A stretch of DNA of 27,983 nt from a virus, in the IMG/VR virus record IMGVR_UViG_3300028840_001224, positions 1 to 27,983 of that record. The stretch is one strand, 5' to 3'. Every line of letters begins with the position of its first letter. Position 1 is the first letter of the stretch. This document shows, piece after piece, positions 17,243 through 23,679 of the stretch. Both the position numbers and the translations under genes were made by a program. The notes beneath the pieces were generated by a model. It was not told the DNA's origin, searched no databases, and saw nothing but the letters and a program-made list of their open reading frames with translations.

Positions 17243-17393
17243 GCTGACCTCCCTTCCTGTAGCACCGATGACAGAGCCATTGCTTGCCGTTCCAGGCGTA
17301 GAGCCCGTCATCCCTACAGTCGTTACAGCCCTCGCACCCGAGGCACAGCGGTCGTACCTCGGGTGCGGGGGGCGTGAAGTGCTCTCTGGGCAC
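17205..17393 (-). CDS. Small Cys-cluster protein, 62 aa
   Basis: A GTG at 17393 shares a base with the upstream TAG (TAGTG). The core CLGCEGCNDCRDDGLYAWNG followed by QWLCHRCYRKGG gives six to seven Cys in CxxC spacing, typical of a two-zinc ribbon. It ends in an Arg/His-rich tail and overlaps the regulator gene by 38 bases. Function unknown; probably nucleic-acid or protein binding. Confidence 0.6.
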   Translation of the reverse strand: MPREHFTPPAPEVRPLCLGCEGCNDCRDDGLYAWNGKQWLCHRCYRKGGQHGRRPNRRHAKA

Positions 17394-17638
17394 TAGTCGA
17401 GGTCCAGGGCCGAGAGAAGCAGTGTGACATCCTGTGTCTCCACCAGCTTCATCGCGGGCCTGGTCTCATTGACTGACGGTGTCTCGAAGTGAGCAGTGCC
17501 ATTCTTCATCATCAGGCGAACGCAGAGGATGTAGTCGTCAAGGCCCCTGAACGGATCGCCCTTGGACTCCTTTCTTCCGCGTACGTACTCACCAGCGAGG
17601 TTGAGTCGCTCCTCTGTGGAGACCTCTGGATCCTTCAT
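17393..17638 (-). CDS. Hypothetical protein, 81 aa
   Basis: AGGAGGCTAG gives a strong ribosome site before ATG 17638. The protein is soluble and mixed alpha/beta, with no Cys cluster beyond one residue and no recognisable motif; the end is Leu-rich (VTLLLSALDLD). It lies between the lipoprotein gene and the Cys-cluster gene and is coupled to the latter by TAGTG. Function unknown. Confidence 0.65.
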   Translation of the reverse strand: MKDPEVSTEERLNLAGEYVRGRKESKGDPFRGLDDYILCVRLMMKNGTAHFETPSVNETRPAMKLVETQDVTLLLSALDLD

Positions 17639-17646
17639 CTAGCCTC

Positions 17647-18831
17647 CTACCGATTGTTGCATCGCGGATCGGACTGCCCAGGCGTCAACTGAAACTGCCT
17701 GAACGTGTCCGAGTAGATGCCAGGAACTGTGAAGCGGCAGTGATCGGATGGCGGACCATCCGGCCAGCGTCCCCACTGCCCGAAGGCGAGCGGGTTGCCG
17801 CCGAGCTTGAGCCGGCACGTCGCCTCCTTGATGCGACCGCTCACGTTGTAGAAGCAGTACCCCTCGGCATACGGGCACTCGACCTCGCACTTCTCGGTGA
17901 GCACCCTCTCCTCGCGCTTTGCCTCACGTCGCTCCTTGGTGCAGGACGAGGTCTCGTACCAGACCAGGATGTCGGTGCGAGTGCGCTCACCGTAGCAAAG
18001 CTCTGGCGCCGGGGTGTGGGTCGATGCCGTCACGCCTGCGAACGCTGCGAATGCGCTCTCATCGAACGGCTCCTCTGGAGCGACGCACTCGGACCACTTG
18101 CCTTCGATGATCTCGGGTTCCTGCTCCATGCGCCACTCATCGACGCACGGGCACTCGCAGCGCTCGTACTCGGGGCGCGTCTCGGTGGTGGTCCAGGTCT
18201 TGTCGCACTGCTTCCAGTGGGTGATGAACTCGACCTCTCGGCTCTTGGAGCACTGAGGAACGTCGGTGCTCGCTTCGGCCTCCGGTCGAGACTCCTCGCA
18301 CTCACCCCAGTCGCCCTCCTCGCCACGCTCGACCTTGACGATCTCGGCCTCCTCCTCGCACTCGGCGCACTCGGGGGCCGGCGGAAGCGGATCGAGGATG
18401 CGAGCCGCGATGGGGCTCAGGCCGTGCGGAGTCGGCGGACAGGTCTTGGCGTCGATGATGTCTAGCTGTGGCTTCTGCTCCTCGCACGTCTCGTTCTCGT
18501 ACTCCATCGGAGTGCGGCCCGCCTTCACGAGCCACTGGTCCGCGAGCTTGCCCTCACCGTACGGGGCGTCGAACAGGCACGCTGTGTAGGTCGTACCGGA
18601 GTTGTTCACGACTGTCCCGTCGCCCTTGATCTTGATGTCGATGTTCGTTGGCTCGGCTGGGGTGACTGCCGGGGTTGTGGTGTCCGATGGGCTCACCGTC
18701 CCAGGCTGAGACGTTGCGTCTCCTGGTAGGGACGGCCCCGTTGGGCTCGACTTGCTGTTACAGGACAGCATGAACGACATGGAGATCCCCACGATGAACG
18801 CGAGGATCAAGACGGCGTAAGTCTTTCTCAT
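17647..18831 (-). CDS. Cysteine-rich surface lipoprotein, 394 aa
   Basis: AGGAG precedes ATG 18831. Residues 1-23 (KTYAVLILAFIVGISMSFML) form a signal peptide ending in lipobox MLSC, so Cys is lipidated and the protein anchored outside the cytoplasmic membrane. A Ser/Thr/Pro linker follows. The mature part has about 20 further Cys, an even number consistent with disulfides, in repeated W-x-x-C and CxxR blocks (GDWGECEE, HWKQCDKTW, GKWSECVAPEE, CYGERTRTD) reminiscent of thrombospondin type 1 repeats. No enzyme motif. A phage lipoprotein like this could alter the infected cell surface, for instance by blocking superinfection (inference). Confidence 0.75.
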   Translation of the reverse strand: MRKTYAVLILAFIVGISMSFMLSCNSKSSPTGPSLPGDATSQPGTVSPSDTTTPAVTPAEPTNIDIKIKGDGTVVNNSGTTYTACLFDAPYGEGKLADQWLVKAGRTPMEYENETCEEQKPQLDIIDAKTCPPTPHGLSPIAARILDPLPPAPECAECEEEAEIVKVERGEEGDWGECEESRPEAEASTDVPQCSKSREVEFITHWKQCDKTWTTTETRPEYERCECPCVDEWRMEQEPEIIEGKWSECVAPEEPFDESAFAAFAGVTASTHTPAPELCYGERTRTDILVWYETSSCTKERREAKREERVLTEKCEVECPYAEGYCFYNVSGRIKEATCRLKLGGNPLAFGQWGRWPDGPPSDHCRFTVPGIYSDTFRQFQLTPGQSDPRCNNR

Positions 18832-18839
18832 CTTCTCTC

Positions 18840-19094
18840 CTAAGCCCACCCTTCGATGGACTCCGCAACTTCCGGGTGGCCACTGTCGCGGAGTGCCCCC
18901 AGCGCCTCGGCAAGCTTCTGCCTGTAGAGTTCCAGTTCGGCGTTCGAGACTCTGAGCTTGCGGTCTAGGCAGGAGACGACTTCCCCGAGGTCGATTGGCT
19001 GCGTCTTTTCGAGAGCCTCTCGGATCTTCAACCTCGTGATCATCTCCGGTTCCTCCGAAGTGTAGGGCTCGACTTCATCAACGGGAGTGAACAT
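18840..19094 (-). CDS. Hypothetical acidic helical protein, 84 aa
   Basis: AAGGAGGTACA is one of the strongest ribosome sites in the window and fixes ATG 19094. The product starts with an acidic segment (MFTPVDEVEPYTSEEPE) and continues as amphipathic helix (LRVSNAELELYRQKLAEALG). No family recognised. It ends eight bases before the lipoprotein ATG and follows the hairpin at 19127-19158, so it may begin a new transcript. Confidence 0.65.
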   Translation of the reverse strand: MFTPVDEVEPYTSEEPEMITRLKIREALEKTQPIDLGEVVSCLDRKLRVSNAELELYRQKLAEALGALRDSGHPEVAESIEGWA

Positions 19095-19126
19095 TGTACC
19101 TCCTTATCGGTTTGGGGAAGGTGGGC

Positions 19127-19158
19127 TCGCCCCCAGCGGAGGGAGTAGCTGGGGGCGA
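19127..19158 (-). terminator. Candidate terminator hairpin after the AIPR gene
   Basis: A perfect 11-bp inverted repeat TCGCCCCCAGC / GCTGGGGGCGA with a 10-base loop begins eight bases after the AIPR stop codon. No long U-run follows, so it may need a factor or serve as an RNA-stability element. Confidence 0.5.
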
Positions 19159-19166
19159 ACCGGGTA

Positions 19167-20288
19167 CTAACGGCTGAGCTTGAGTACGGCCTTCTCCACG
19201 GCGCTGTAGCAGGCGTTGTACGTCGAGGAGAGACGGGCCACCCTGTCGGGGACACCGTCACAGTCGGCGTGAGCCAGCTTGAGCGTCTCGTAGATCTCTG
19301 GGATGGCAGTCTCGATCAGCTTCTCGTTCGAGACCTCCCAGACCGGAGCGCCACCGTTCCAGACCAGGTTGGCCCGGAAGGCGGCGAGGGACGGGAGGAT
19401 CCATGCTTCGGAGATCTTCCCGCGAACCCTCTCACCGGAGAAGAACTGCTCGTACTTCCGGCGGAGGTTCATGTAGAAACCGGGCTTGCGGCCTGGGCTA
19501 AGGAACTCGGCCTCGATGCGGTCGCGCAGGAGGAGGATGTCCTTGGCCAAGGTGATGAGGACCGGGAGAGAGTCACCCGGCTGTGGGCTAGCCGCCTGGT
19601 CCGCGAAGAACCGCACGGCGTTGTTCTTCCGACCGTAGAGCGGGGTGGGGTGCTGGTGGCCGTGGTACTGCGTGCAGTCGAACACGGCGAGGTACTGGAG
19701 AATCACCCGCACGTCGATGGGCTTCTTCTCGTTCATCTTGTACGCCACCAGGCCGGCGTAGGGAGTGTCAGCGATCTCTGCCTTCAGAGCGTCGAAGCTC
19801 CCCTTGAGGTTCTCCAGGCTCTTGAGGTCCACCTGCTGACTCGTGTTGAGTCCGCCAGCGATCTCCACGATCTGGTCCTCATTCACGCCCGTCACCGCAT
19901 GGATGAGGACGTAGGCCTTGCGGCTCAGGACTTCCTTCTCGAAGGAGAGGATGGCGTCGAGGGTGTGAGCCCCGTCGATCACGCCGTGGATCGAGGGGTT
20001 GGTGAGTTCGAGGATGACCTCCTTGCGACGGGAGTCGTACGACATCCCGAGTGCGGCGATGGTGATCCCACGGTTGCGTTCGTGGAACTGCTCGGGGACC
20101 TCGTCCAAAGAGCCCACGATGTCCCGATAGACGGCTGTGTTGCGACTGATCTCGCGAGGGTTCACGTCACGCCAGTCCATCAATTCGCCTGGTACGGACG
20201 TGGCCTCTACGAAGAAGAACCCGTCCTTCTTCGAACCGGACGGGCTGGGGATGGCCCGGAATTGGGCCGAGGGGAAACGGAATTGCAT
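19167..20288 (-). CDS. AIPR-family protein (abortive-infection phage-resistance type), 373 aa
   Basis: The AIPR pattern is visible: the HERNRGITIAA strand (69-79), the signature GVIDGAHTLDAI (102-113), the Asn/Gln segment GGLNTSQQVDLKSLENL (145-161), then a long helical C-terminal half. The family name comes from a plasmid-borne phage-resistance gene; its biochemistry is poorly defined. AAAGGA lies before ATG 20288. The gene is flanked on both sides by G+C hairpins, unlike its tightly coupled neighbours, so it may be a self-contained cassette. In a phage it could serve as superinfection exclusion or counter-defence (inference). Confidence 0.78.
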   Translation of the reverse strand: MQFRFPSAQFRAIPSPSGSKKDGFFFVEATSVPGELMDWRDVNPREISRNTAVYRDIVGSLDEVPEQFHERNRGITIAALGMSYDSRRKEVILELTNPSIHGVIDGAHTLDAILSFEKEVLSRKAYVLIHAVTGVNEDQIVEIAGGLNTSQQVDLKSLENLKGSFDALKAEIADTPYAGLVAYKMNEKKPIDVRVILQYLAVFDCTQYHGHQHPTPLYGRKNNAVRFFADQAASPQPGDSLPVLITLAKDILLLRDRIEAEFLSPGRKPGFYMNLRRKYEQFFSGERVRGKISEAWILPSLAAFRANLVWNGGAPVWEVSNEKLIETAIPEIYETLKLAHADCDGVPDRVARLSSTYNACYSAVEKAVLKLSR

Positions 20289-20328
20289 ATACGTCCTTTC
20301 TGCCGCATGGAAGCGGCGGTTGAAAGGC

Positions 20329-20348
20329 GGGGGGGCCCAATGCCCCCC
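20329..20348 (-). terminator. Candidate terminator hairpin before the AIPR gene
   Basis: On the minus strand a GGGGGGC / GCCCCCC stem with an ATTGG loop lies 12 bases after the stop of the 168-residue gene and is followed by CGCCTTTC. A similar GGGGGCATTG-GCCCCC hairpin occurs at 7661-7679. Confidence 0.5.
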
Positions 20349-20360
20349 ACGCCCGGTACG

Positions 20361-20867
20361 TCAGTTGATCGACTTGCGAACGTTGTCGATGATCTCCATG
20401 CTGGACTTCTTGGGCGGATCGACGTTGAGTGAGGACCCGAGGGAGTAGATCGACTGCACCATCATCTGGTGGACGAGAGGTTCACCGATCTGCTCCTTCG
20501 CCTGGTACTTGAGCATGGCGACCATGATGAGGAACAGCCCCACGCGGTCCATGATGGGGATCTCCTTCGCTGTCGCCGTCTCCTGGTTGGGGAGACTCTC
20601 GAAGATCCTGGCCATCGCCCCGTAGAAGACACCAGAGACCGGATCGGTCTCCTTCTTCGAGACCTCGTGAAGGGCCTCGATGGCCGTCTTCAGAGTCGGC
20701 TTCGGAGGGTTGATCATGGCCTGGAGCATCTCCTTGACCTTGGAGCCGTCTCCCCCGCAGCCCTCGCAGTTGGGATCACCGCAGCCTCCGATCTCCTCTG
20801 CGGCCTTGTCGAGTTGGTCTTCGAGGGAGGACATCCCTCCCTTCCCGTCGATGATGAGCACCTTCAT
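20361..20867 (-). CDS. Hypothetical protein with Cys motif, 168 aa
   Basis: GAGGAGGCGTAGAC precedes ATG 20867. The N-terminus (MKVLIIDGKGGMSSLEDQLD) is followed by a Gly/Cys-rich insert CGDPNCEGCGGDGSK that could hold a metal, then helical sequence with a hydrophobic stretch (RVGLFLIMVAMLKYQ) that is probably buried helix rather than membrane. No family recognised. It follows the DUF3150-like gene by two bases and precedes the hairpin and AIPR gene, so it is probably the last gene of that transcript. Confidence 0.65.
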   Translation of the reverse strand: MKVLIIDGKGGMSSLEDQLDKAAEEIGGCGDPNCEGCGGDGSKVKEMLQAMINPPKPTLKTAIEALHEVSKKETDPVSGVFYGAMARIFESLPNQETATAKEIPIMDRVGLFLIMVAMLKYQAKEQIGEPLVHQMMVQSIYSLGSSLNVDPPKKSSMEIIDNVRKSIN

Positions 20868-20869
20868 GT

Positions 20870-21766
20870 CTACGCCTCCTCTCGAAGGTTGATCTTGCGC
20901 TTCGGCTTCTGCATGACGAGCGAGTCCAGAGTCTGGGCCACCCGCTTGAAGCCCTCGTGAACGTCCTGTCGGAGCGAGTCGCTCTTGCGGAGGTCATCCG
21001 GCTGGACACCCTCCGTGAGCTTCCGCATCCGCTCCACCTGTGACTGGAGTTCCTCGCTGGAGCCCACGTCGCGGAGCTTGAAGTTCGCCAGGAACTCGGT
21101 GATGTTCGACACCATGGAGTTGCGGAAGATCTTCGGCTTCCCGTCCTCGTCCGGCGTCAGGCGGTCCACCATGTGGTCCGCCAGGCCCTTGGCTTCCAGC
21201 GTGAGCATGTTCGTGATCTCGTGAACGGCCTCCTGGAGGGCCTCCTCCTGCTTCTCGCGCTCCCGCTCGAAGAACTGGACGCTGATCTTCTTGAGGCTGT
21301 CCGGCGTGCTCATTGTGAGCCACTTCCAGTCGATGCGGTAGAGAGCGTTGATCTGCTCTGCGGTCGGGTAGAGGCCGGGGTTGAATGCGGACCCGAGGCG
21401 GGCGCGGCTCTCCTCCTTCCGCTCGTCTGCCACGGCGGCGAAGGCCTCGACCAGGGGCCGGAAGTCCTCACGCGCCTTGAAGAGGAGAGCGTCGATCTCT
21501 TCGACGGCCTCCACCTTGACCATGTACATCCCGCCCTTCAGGAAGGACGGCACGGTCTTGGATCGCACCGCCAGCTTCAAGCTGGTGAGGAAGCGCCGGC
21601 ACGCCTTGAGTTCGGGCGCGTCGTACAGGTCGATGCCGACGTGCAGCATGTCCCGGTCGATCTCGGTCTTGATCGCCTCGGTGGACGAGGACAGCTTCCG
21701 GCGGTTGCTCACCTGGCCCAGCGTGAGGGCCAGCACGACGGTGTTCTCCGACAGGTTCTGTGTCAT
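20870..21766 (-). CDS. Hypothetical phage protein, possibly DUF3150 family, 298 aa
   Basis: AAGGAGATGGAG gives a clear ribosome site for ATG 21766, which shares a base with the upstream TAA (TAATG). The N-terminal segment (VVLALTLGQVSNRRKLSS) and the alternating helical body with DLYDAPELKACRRFLTSLK resemble DUF3150-type proteins, which in other phages neighbour AAA+ ATPases; I hold that at moderate confidence. The C-terminus MQKPKRKINLREEA repeats the tail seen at 4460-4483 and 8030-8746, and its last codons supply a Shine-Dalgarno for the next gene. Probably soluble and helical. Confidence 0.7.
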   Translation of the reverse strand: MTQNLSENTVVLALTLGQVSNRRKLSSSTEAIKTEIDRDMLHVGIDLYDAPELKACRRFLTSLKLAVRSKTVPSFLKGGMYMVKVEAVEEIDALLFKAREDFRPLVEAFAAVADERKEESRARLGSAFNPGLYPTAEQINALYRIDWKWLTMSTPDSLKKISVQFFEREREKQEEALQEAVHEITNMLTLEAKGLADHMVDRLTPDEDGKPKIFRNSMVSNITEFLANFKLRDVGSSEELQSQVERMRKLTEGVQPDDLRKSDSLRQDVHEGFKRVAQTLDSLVMQKPKRKINLREEA

Positions 21767-21915
21767 TACTCCATCTCCTTCAACGCGGCCTGAAGCCGCT
21801 CCAGACGGGACTGCTCGGACTCCTGGCCCTCGGGGGCCACGTAGCCCTTGGCGATGCGACGCTCGCACTTCTCGATGCGCTTCTTGATGATGTCTGCCGG
21901 GGTCTTCTTCTTCAT
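21766..21915 (-). CDS. Small charged helical protein, 49 aa
   Basis: ATG 21915 follows GGAGAGATAG, and the TAA overlaps the next ATG (TAATG), so the reading frame is well bounded. The sequence is Lys/Arg/Glu-rich (KKKTPADIIKKRIEKCERRI) with a helical end (SRLERLQAALKEME). No family recognised. Likely an accessory or regulatory peptide coupled to the 298-residue protein. Confidence 0.6.
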   Translation of the reverse strand: MKKKTPADIIKKRIEKCERRIAKGYVAPEGQESEQSRLERLQAALKEME

Positions 21916-22176
21916 CTATCTCTCCGAAGGGGTTGGAACGTCGTTGGACTTGAGCCACGCCACCTCTGCGGCGAGGGCTTCCTTGCGAGTGGTGAACGGA
22001 CCAAGAAGGGGACCTTTGACCGGAGACAGGTCTGCGGCCCACTCCCCATCCGGTGCCGGCTCGACGTGCGAGGCGCGGCGGACTGTCACTGTCCCGAGGG
22101 GCTTGACGAGAGCGACGAGGTCATCGTCGTAGATGAGTCTGAGGTCTCCGCTCTCGTTGAAGATGATGGTGCTCAC
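21916..22176 (-). CDS. Hypothetical protein, 86 aa
   Basis: A GTG at 22176 overlaps the DUF2997 stop (GTGA). The product begins with STIIFNESGDLRLIYDDDLV and has a later GPFTTRKEALAAEVAWL helix; the phrase GPF-x-T-x-x-EA-x-x-AE resembles small phage proteins that fold as strand-strand-helix. No known function. It is co-translated with DUF2997. Confidence 0.65.
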   Translation of the reverse strand: MSTIIFNESGDLRLIYDDDLVALVKPLGTVTVRRASHVEPAPDGEWAADLSPVKGPLLGPFTTRKEALAAEVAWLKSNDVPTPSER

Positions 22177-22355
22177 TGGGTCACCAATGCCTTCCTGGCG
22201 GTGCCCTTCATCTCGGGCTTGTCCTCCCGCTTGAACGTCTTCCCGATGGCTTCCTCGATGGCGCGGGTGGCGTCGAGGCACTCTCTCCCGGAGAACCCGG
22301 AGGCCTCGACCTTGGTCTGTCCCTGGCCGTCTACGATGATCGTGATCTTCTTCAC
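22173..22355 (-). CDS. DUF2997 family protein, 60 aa
   Basis: A GTG at 22355 overlaps the upstream TGA (GTGA) with GGAGG six bases before it. The sequence KKITIIVDGQGQTKVEASGF followed by SGRECLDATRAIEEAIGK fits DUF2997: a beta-hairpin, then Gly-Phe-x-Gly-x-x-Cys-Leu-x-Ala and a helix ending in a Lys-containing tail. In cyanobacteria such genes neighbour Ycf35 (DUF1257) and Ycf46, and both have counterparts nearby here. The single conserved Cys suggests metal or redox chemistry. Function unknown. Confidence 0.75.
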   Translation of the reverse strand: MKKITIIVDGQGQTKVEASGFSGRECLDATRAIEEAIGKTFKREDKPEMKGTARKALVTQ

Positions 22356-22699
22356 TTCTTCCTCCACTTGAGGGCTGGGTACATCCCCTCCTCCTTCTTG
22401 ATCTGCCCCTTGAGCCACTTGTACCTGGCCCCACGGCTCCCGGTCCACTCGGGCCAGATGTAGTCGTCCGCGAGGGTGTACCCTGGCCCCTTCCTGCGCC
22501 GGCCCTCGTCCCGAAGGAGCTTCCTGATTCTGTCTGTCATGTTCCGCGAGGCGTAGGGGATCTCGATGTGCCCGTAGTAGCTGCCGCCCCTGTCTCCGTC
22601 TATGTCGTCTAGGGCTGAGCAGAGCCCTCCCACGTAGCCCCGACTGACTGCCTCGGCTAGGAACTCCAGCACCTCCAGCTTGGTTGCGTACTTGCTCAT
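22352..22699 (-). CDS. Hypothetical protein, 115 aa
   Basis: GGGAGAGAG precedes ATG 22699, which overlaps the preceding TGA (ATGA). The first third is helical (KLEVLEFLAEAVSRG), and the rest is basic and aromatic (WPEWTGSRGARYKWLKGQIK). No motif recognised. It is coupled to DUF2997 downstream by GTGA. Confidence 0.6.
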   Translation of the reverse strand: MSKYATKLEVLEFLAEAVSRGYVGGLCSALDDIDGDRGGSYYGHIEIPYASRNMTDRIRKLLRDEGRRRKGPGYTLADDYIWPEWTGSRGARYKWLKGQIKKEEGMYPALKWRKK

Positions 22700-22860
22700 G
22701 ACTCTCTCTCCCTCCGAAGCTCCTCCTTCAGGAACTCGATGGTTGACTCGATCAGTAAGTGGTCCTTCCTCTCCTGCTCGGTCTGTTCTGGGTTCGTGGC
22801 CAAGCTCTTCAGTTCGGCGCGAACATGGTTGCTCGTGATCTTCCTGGGCTCGCTGCTCAT
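22696..22860 (-). CDS. Small helical protein, 54 aa
   Basis: AGGAGG eight bases upstream supports ATG 22860, which overlaps the previous TGA; its own TGA overlaps the next ATG. The sequence is charged and helical (NPEQTEQERKDHLLIESTIE, FLKEELRRERES). No family recognised. The coupled junctions on both sides argue that it is real. Confidence 0.6.
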   Translation of the reverse strand: MSSEPRKITSNHVRAELKSLATNPEQTEQERKDHLLIESTIEFLKEELRRERES

Positions 22861-23057
22861 CCCCTTAGCCTCCTGAAGAGCCAGCCGAGACAGACGACCG
22901 GCCAGAAGAGAGACAGGATGATCAGGATGACGTGCCCCGCCGTGTTACTGACCTCGGGGGCCTTCGACGGAGGGGACGTGCTCTCCAGCGTCCAGGCCAT
23001 TGCGATCACGCCGGCCAGGTACGCCACGACTTCGATGCCTACCAGTGTCTCGATCAT
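22857..23057 (-). CDS. Small membrane protein with two predicted helices, 66 aa
   Basis: ATG 23057 overlaps the DUF1257 stop (ATGA). Two hydrophobic segments, VGIEVVAYLAGVIAMAW (7-23) and AGHVILIILSLFWPVVCLGW (40-59), flank a polar loop and end in RRLRG, predicting a hairpin membrane protein with the C-terminus inside. Function unknown; holin-like size, but no lysis genes are nearby. Confidence 0.65.
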   Translation of the reverse strand: MIETLVGIEVVAYLAGVIAMAWTLESTSPPSKAPEVSNTAGHVILIILSLFWPVVCLGWLFRRLRG

Positions 23058-23437
23058 CGGACCATCACCTCCAGTTCCACCTGGTTGTCCTTGCGAGGAA
23101 CCTCGCGGACGTTGTAGCCACGAATGCGAGCCATCCGCTTCGCAGCCTCGACAGCGTACGCCTGGGAGAACTTCCCTCCGTTATGCCCGATGAAGGGGGT
23201 GAGTCCACCCGAGGCCCAGGCGTCGAAGTTCAGCGAGTACGTGCCGTCCTTCTGCTTGATCAGGCCCACCGAGTATCTCGCGCCAGGGAACTCGATCATT
23301 GCGTCGCACGAGGACTTCCCTTCGTACCAGGTGTACTTCTTCACGTTCTCGTGCAGGACGCCACCCAGCCGCTTCGCCGCGTTCTTCGCGTCACGAAGAC
23401 TCTTGATCACTACCTTCGCCGTCGCGATGTGGCTCAC
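23054..23437 (-). CDS. DUF1257 / Ycf35-family protein, 127 aa
   Basis: GTG 23437 has GGGAGG six bases upstream. The opening MSHIATAKVVIKSLRDAKNA matches the MSH-x-x-x-x-x-T-x-I-x-D/R start of the Ycf35/DUF1257 family. So does the central YSVGLIKQKDGTYSLNFDAW strand pair and the later helix FSQAYAVEAAKRMARIRGY. Ycf35 is a conserved plastid and cyanobacterial protein of unknown biochemistry that occurs with Ycf46 and DUF2997. Here all three are within 3.2 kb and in one operon, suggesting a conserved functional unit. Confidence 0.8.
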   Translation of the reverse strand: MSHIATAKVVIKSLRDAKNAAKRLGGVLHENVKKYTWYEGKSSCDAMIEFPGARYSVGLIKQKDGTYSLNFDAWASGGLTPFIGHNGGKFSQAYAVEAAKRMARIRGYNVREVPRKDNQVELEVMVR

Positions 23438-23679
23438 GCGGCACCTCCCTTGTCCCAGAAATACGGATTGTCATCGAGCATGAGGCGACGCCTCGAACGT
23501 CTGATACACCTACGGACAGCCGCCTCATCCACGTCTGTACACGGTCTGTAGACCTGTGGACTCTCCTCTGTCTCACGTAGTCCAACTTCGACCCCCTCCC
23601 AGAATGCGTCGTACCAGCCCCCCAGGACCCCTGAGATCAGCTTCAGGAGCCCCAGGGCTACGACCAGCCTCCAGAACAT
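23434..23679 (-). CDS. Small membrane-anchored protein, 81 aa
   Basis: ATG 23679 directly follows the AAA+ stop, and its TGA overlaps the DUF1257 GTG (GTGA). The N-terminus is hydrophobic (FWRLVVALGLLKLISGVLGG), predicting a membrane anchor or uncleaved signal. The rest is charged with two Cys and an Arg-rich end (VRRCIRRSRRRLMLDD). Being between the ATPase and DUF1257, it may anchor the complex to the membrane (inference). Confidence 0.6.
   Translation of the reverse strand: MFWRLVVALGLLKLISGVLGGWYDAFWEGVEVGLRETEESPQVYRPCTDVDEAAVRRCIRRSRRRLMLDDNPYFWDKGGAA

Noticed and set aside
17740-18465. Long plus-strand frame (241 codons) opposite the lipoprotein gene
   Set aside because: It is the mirror of high-G+C codon bias on the minus strand. 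The minus-strand product has a signal peptide and ordered Cys pattern; the plus one has no motif and no ribosome site.
19269-20432. 387-codon plus-strand frame opposite the AIPR gene
   Set aside because: The minus-strand frame has clear family motifs. The antisense product is Leu/Val/His/Asp-rich shadow sequence.
22857-23057. Holin assignment for the two-helix membrane protein
   Set aside because: The size and topology fit, but no endolysin or spanin gene is nearby and it lies between DUF1257 and early genes.
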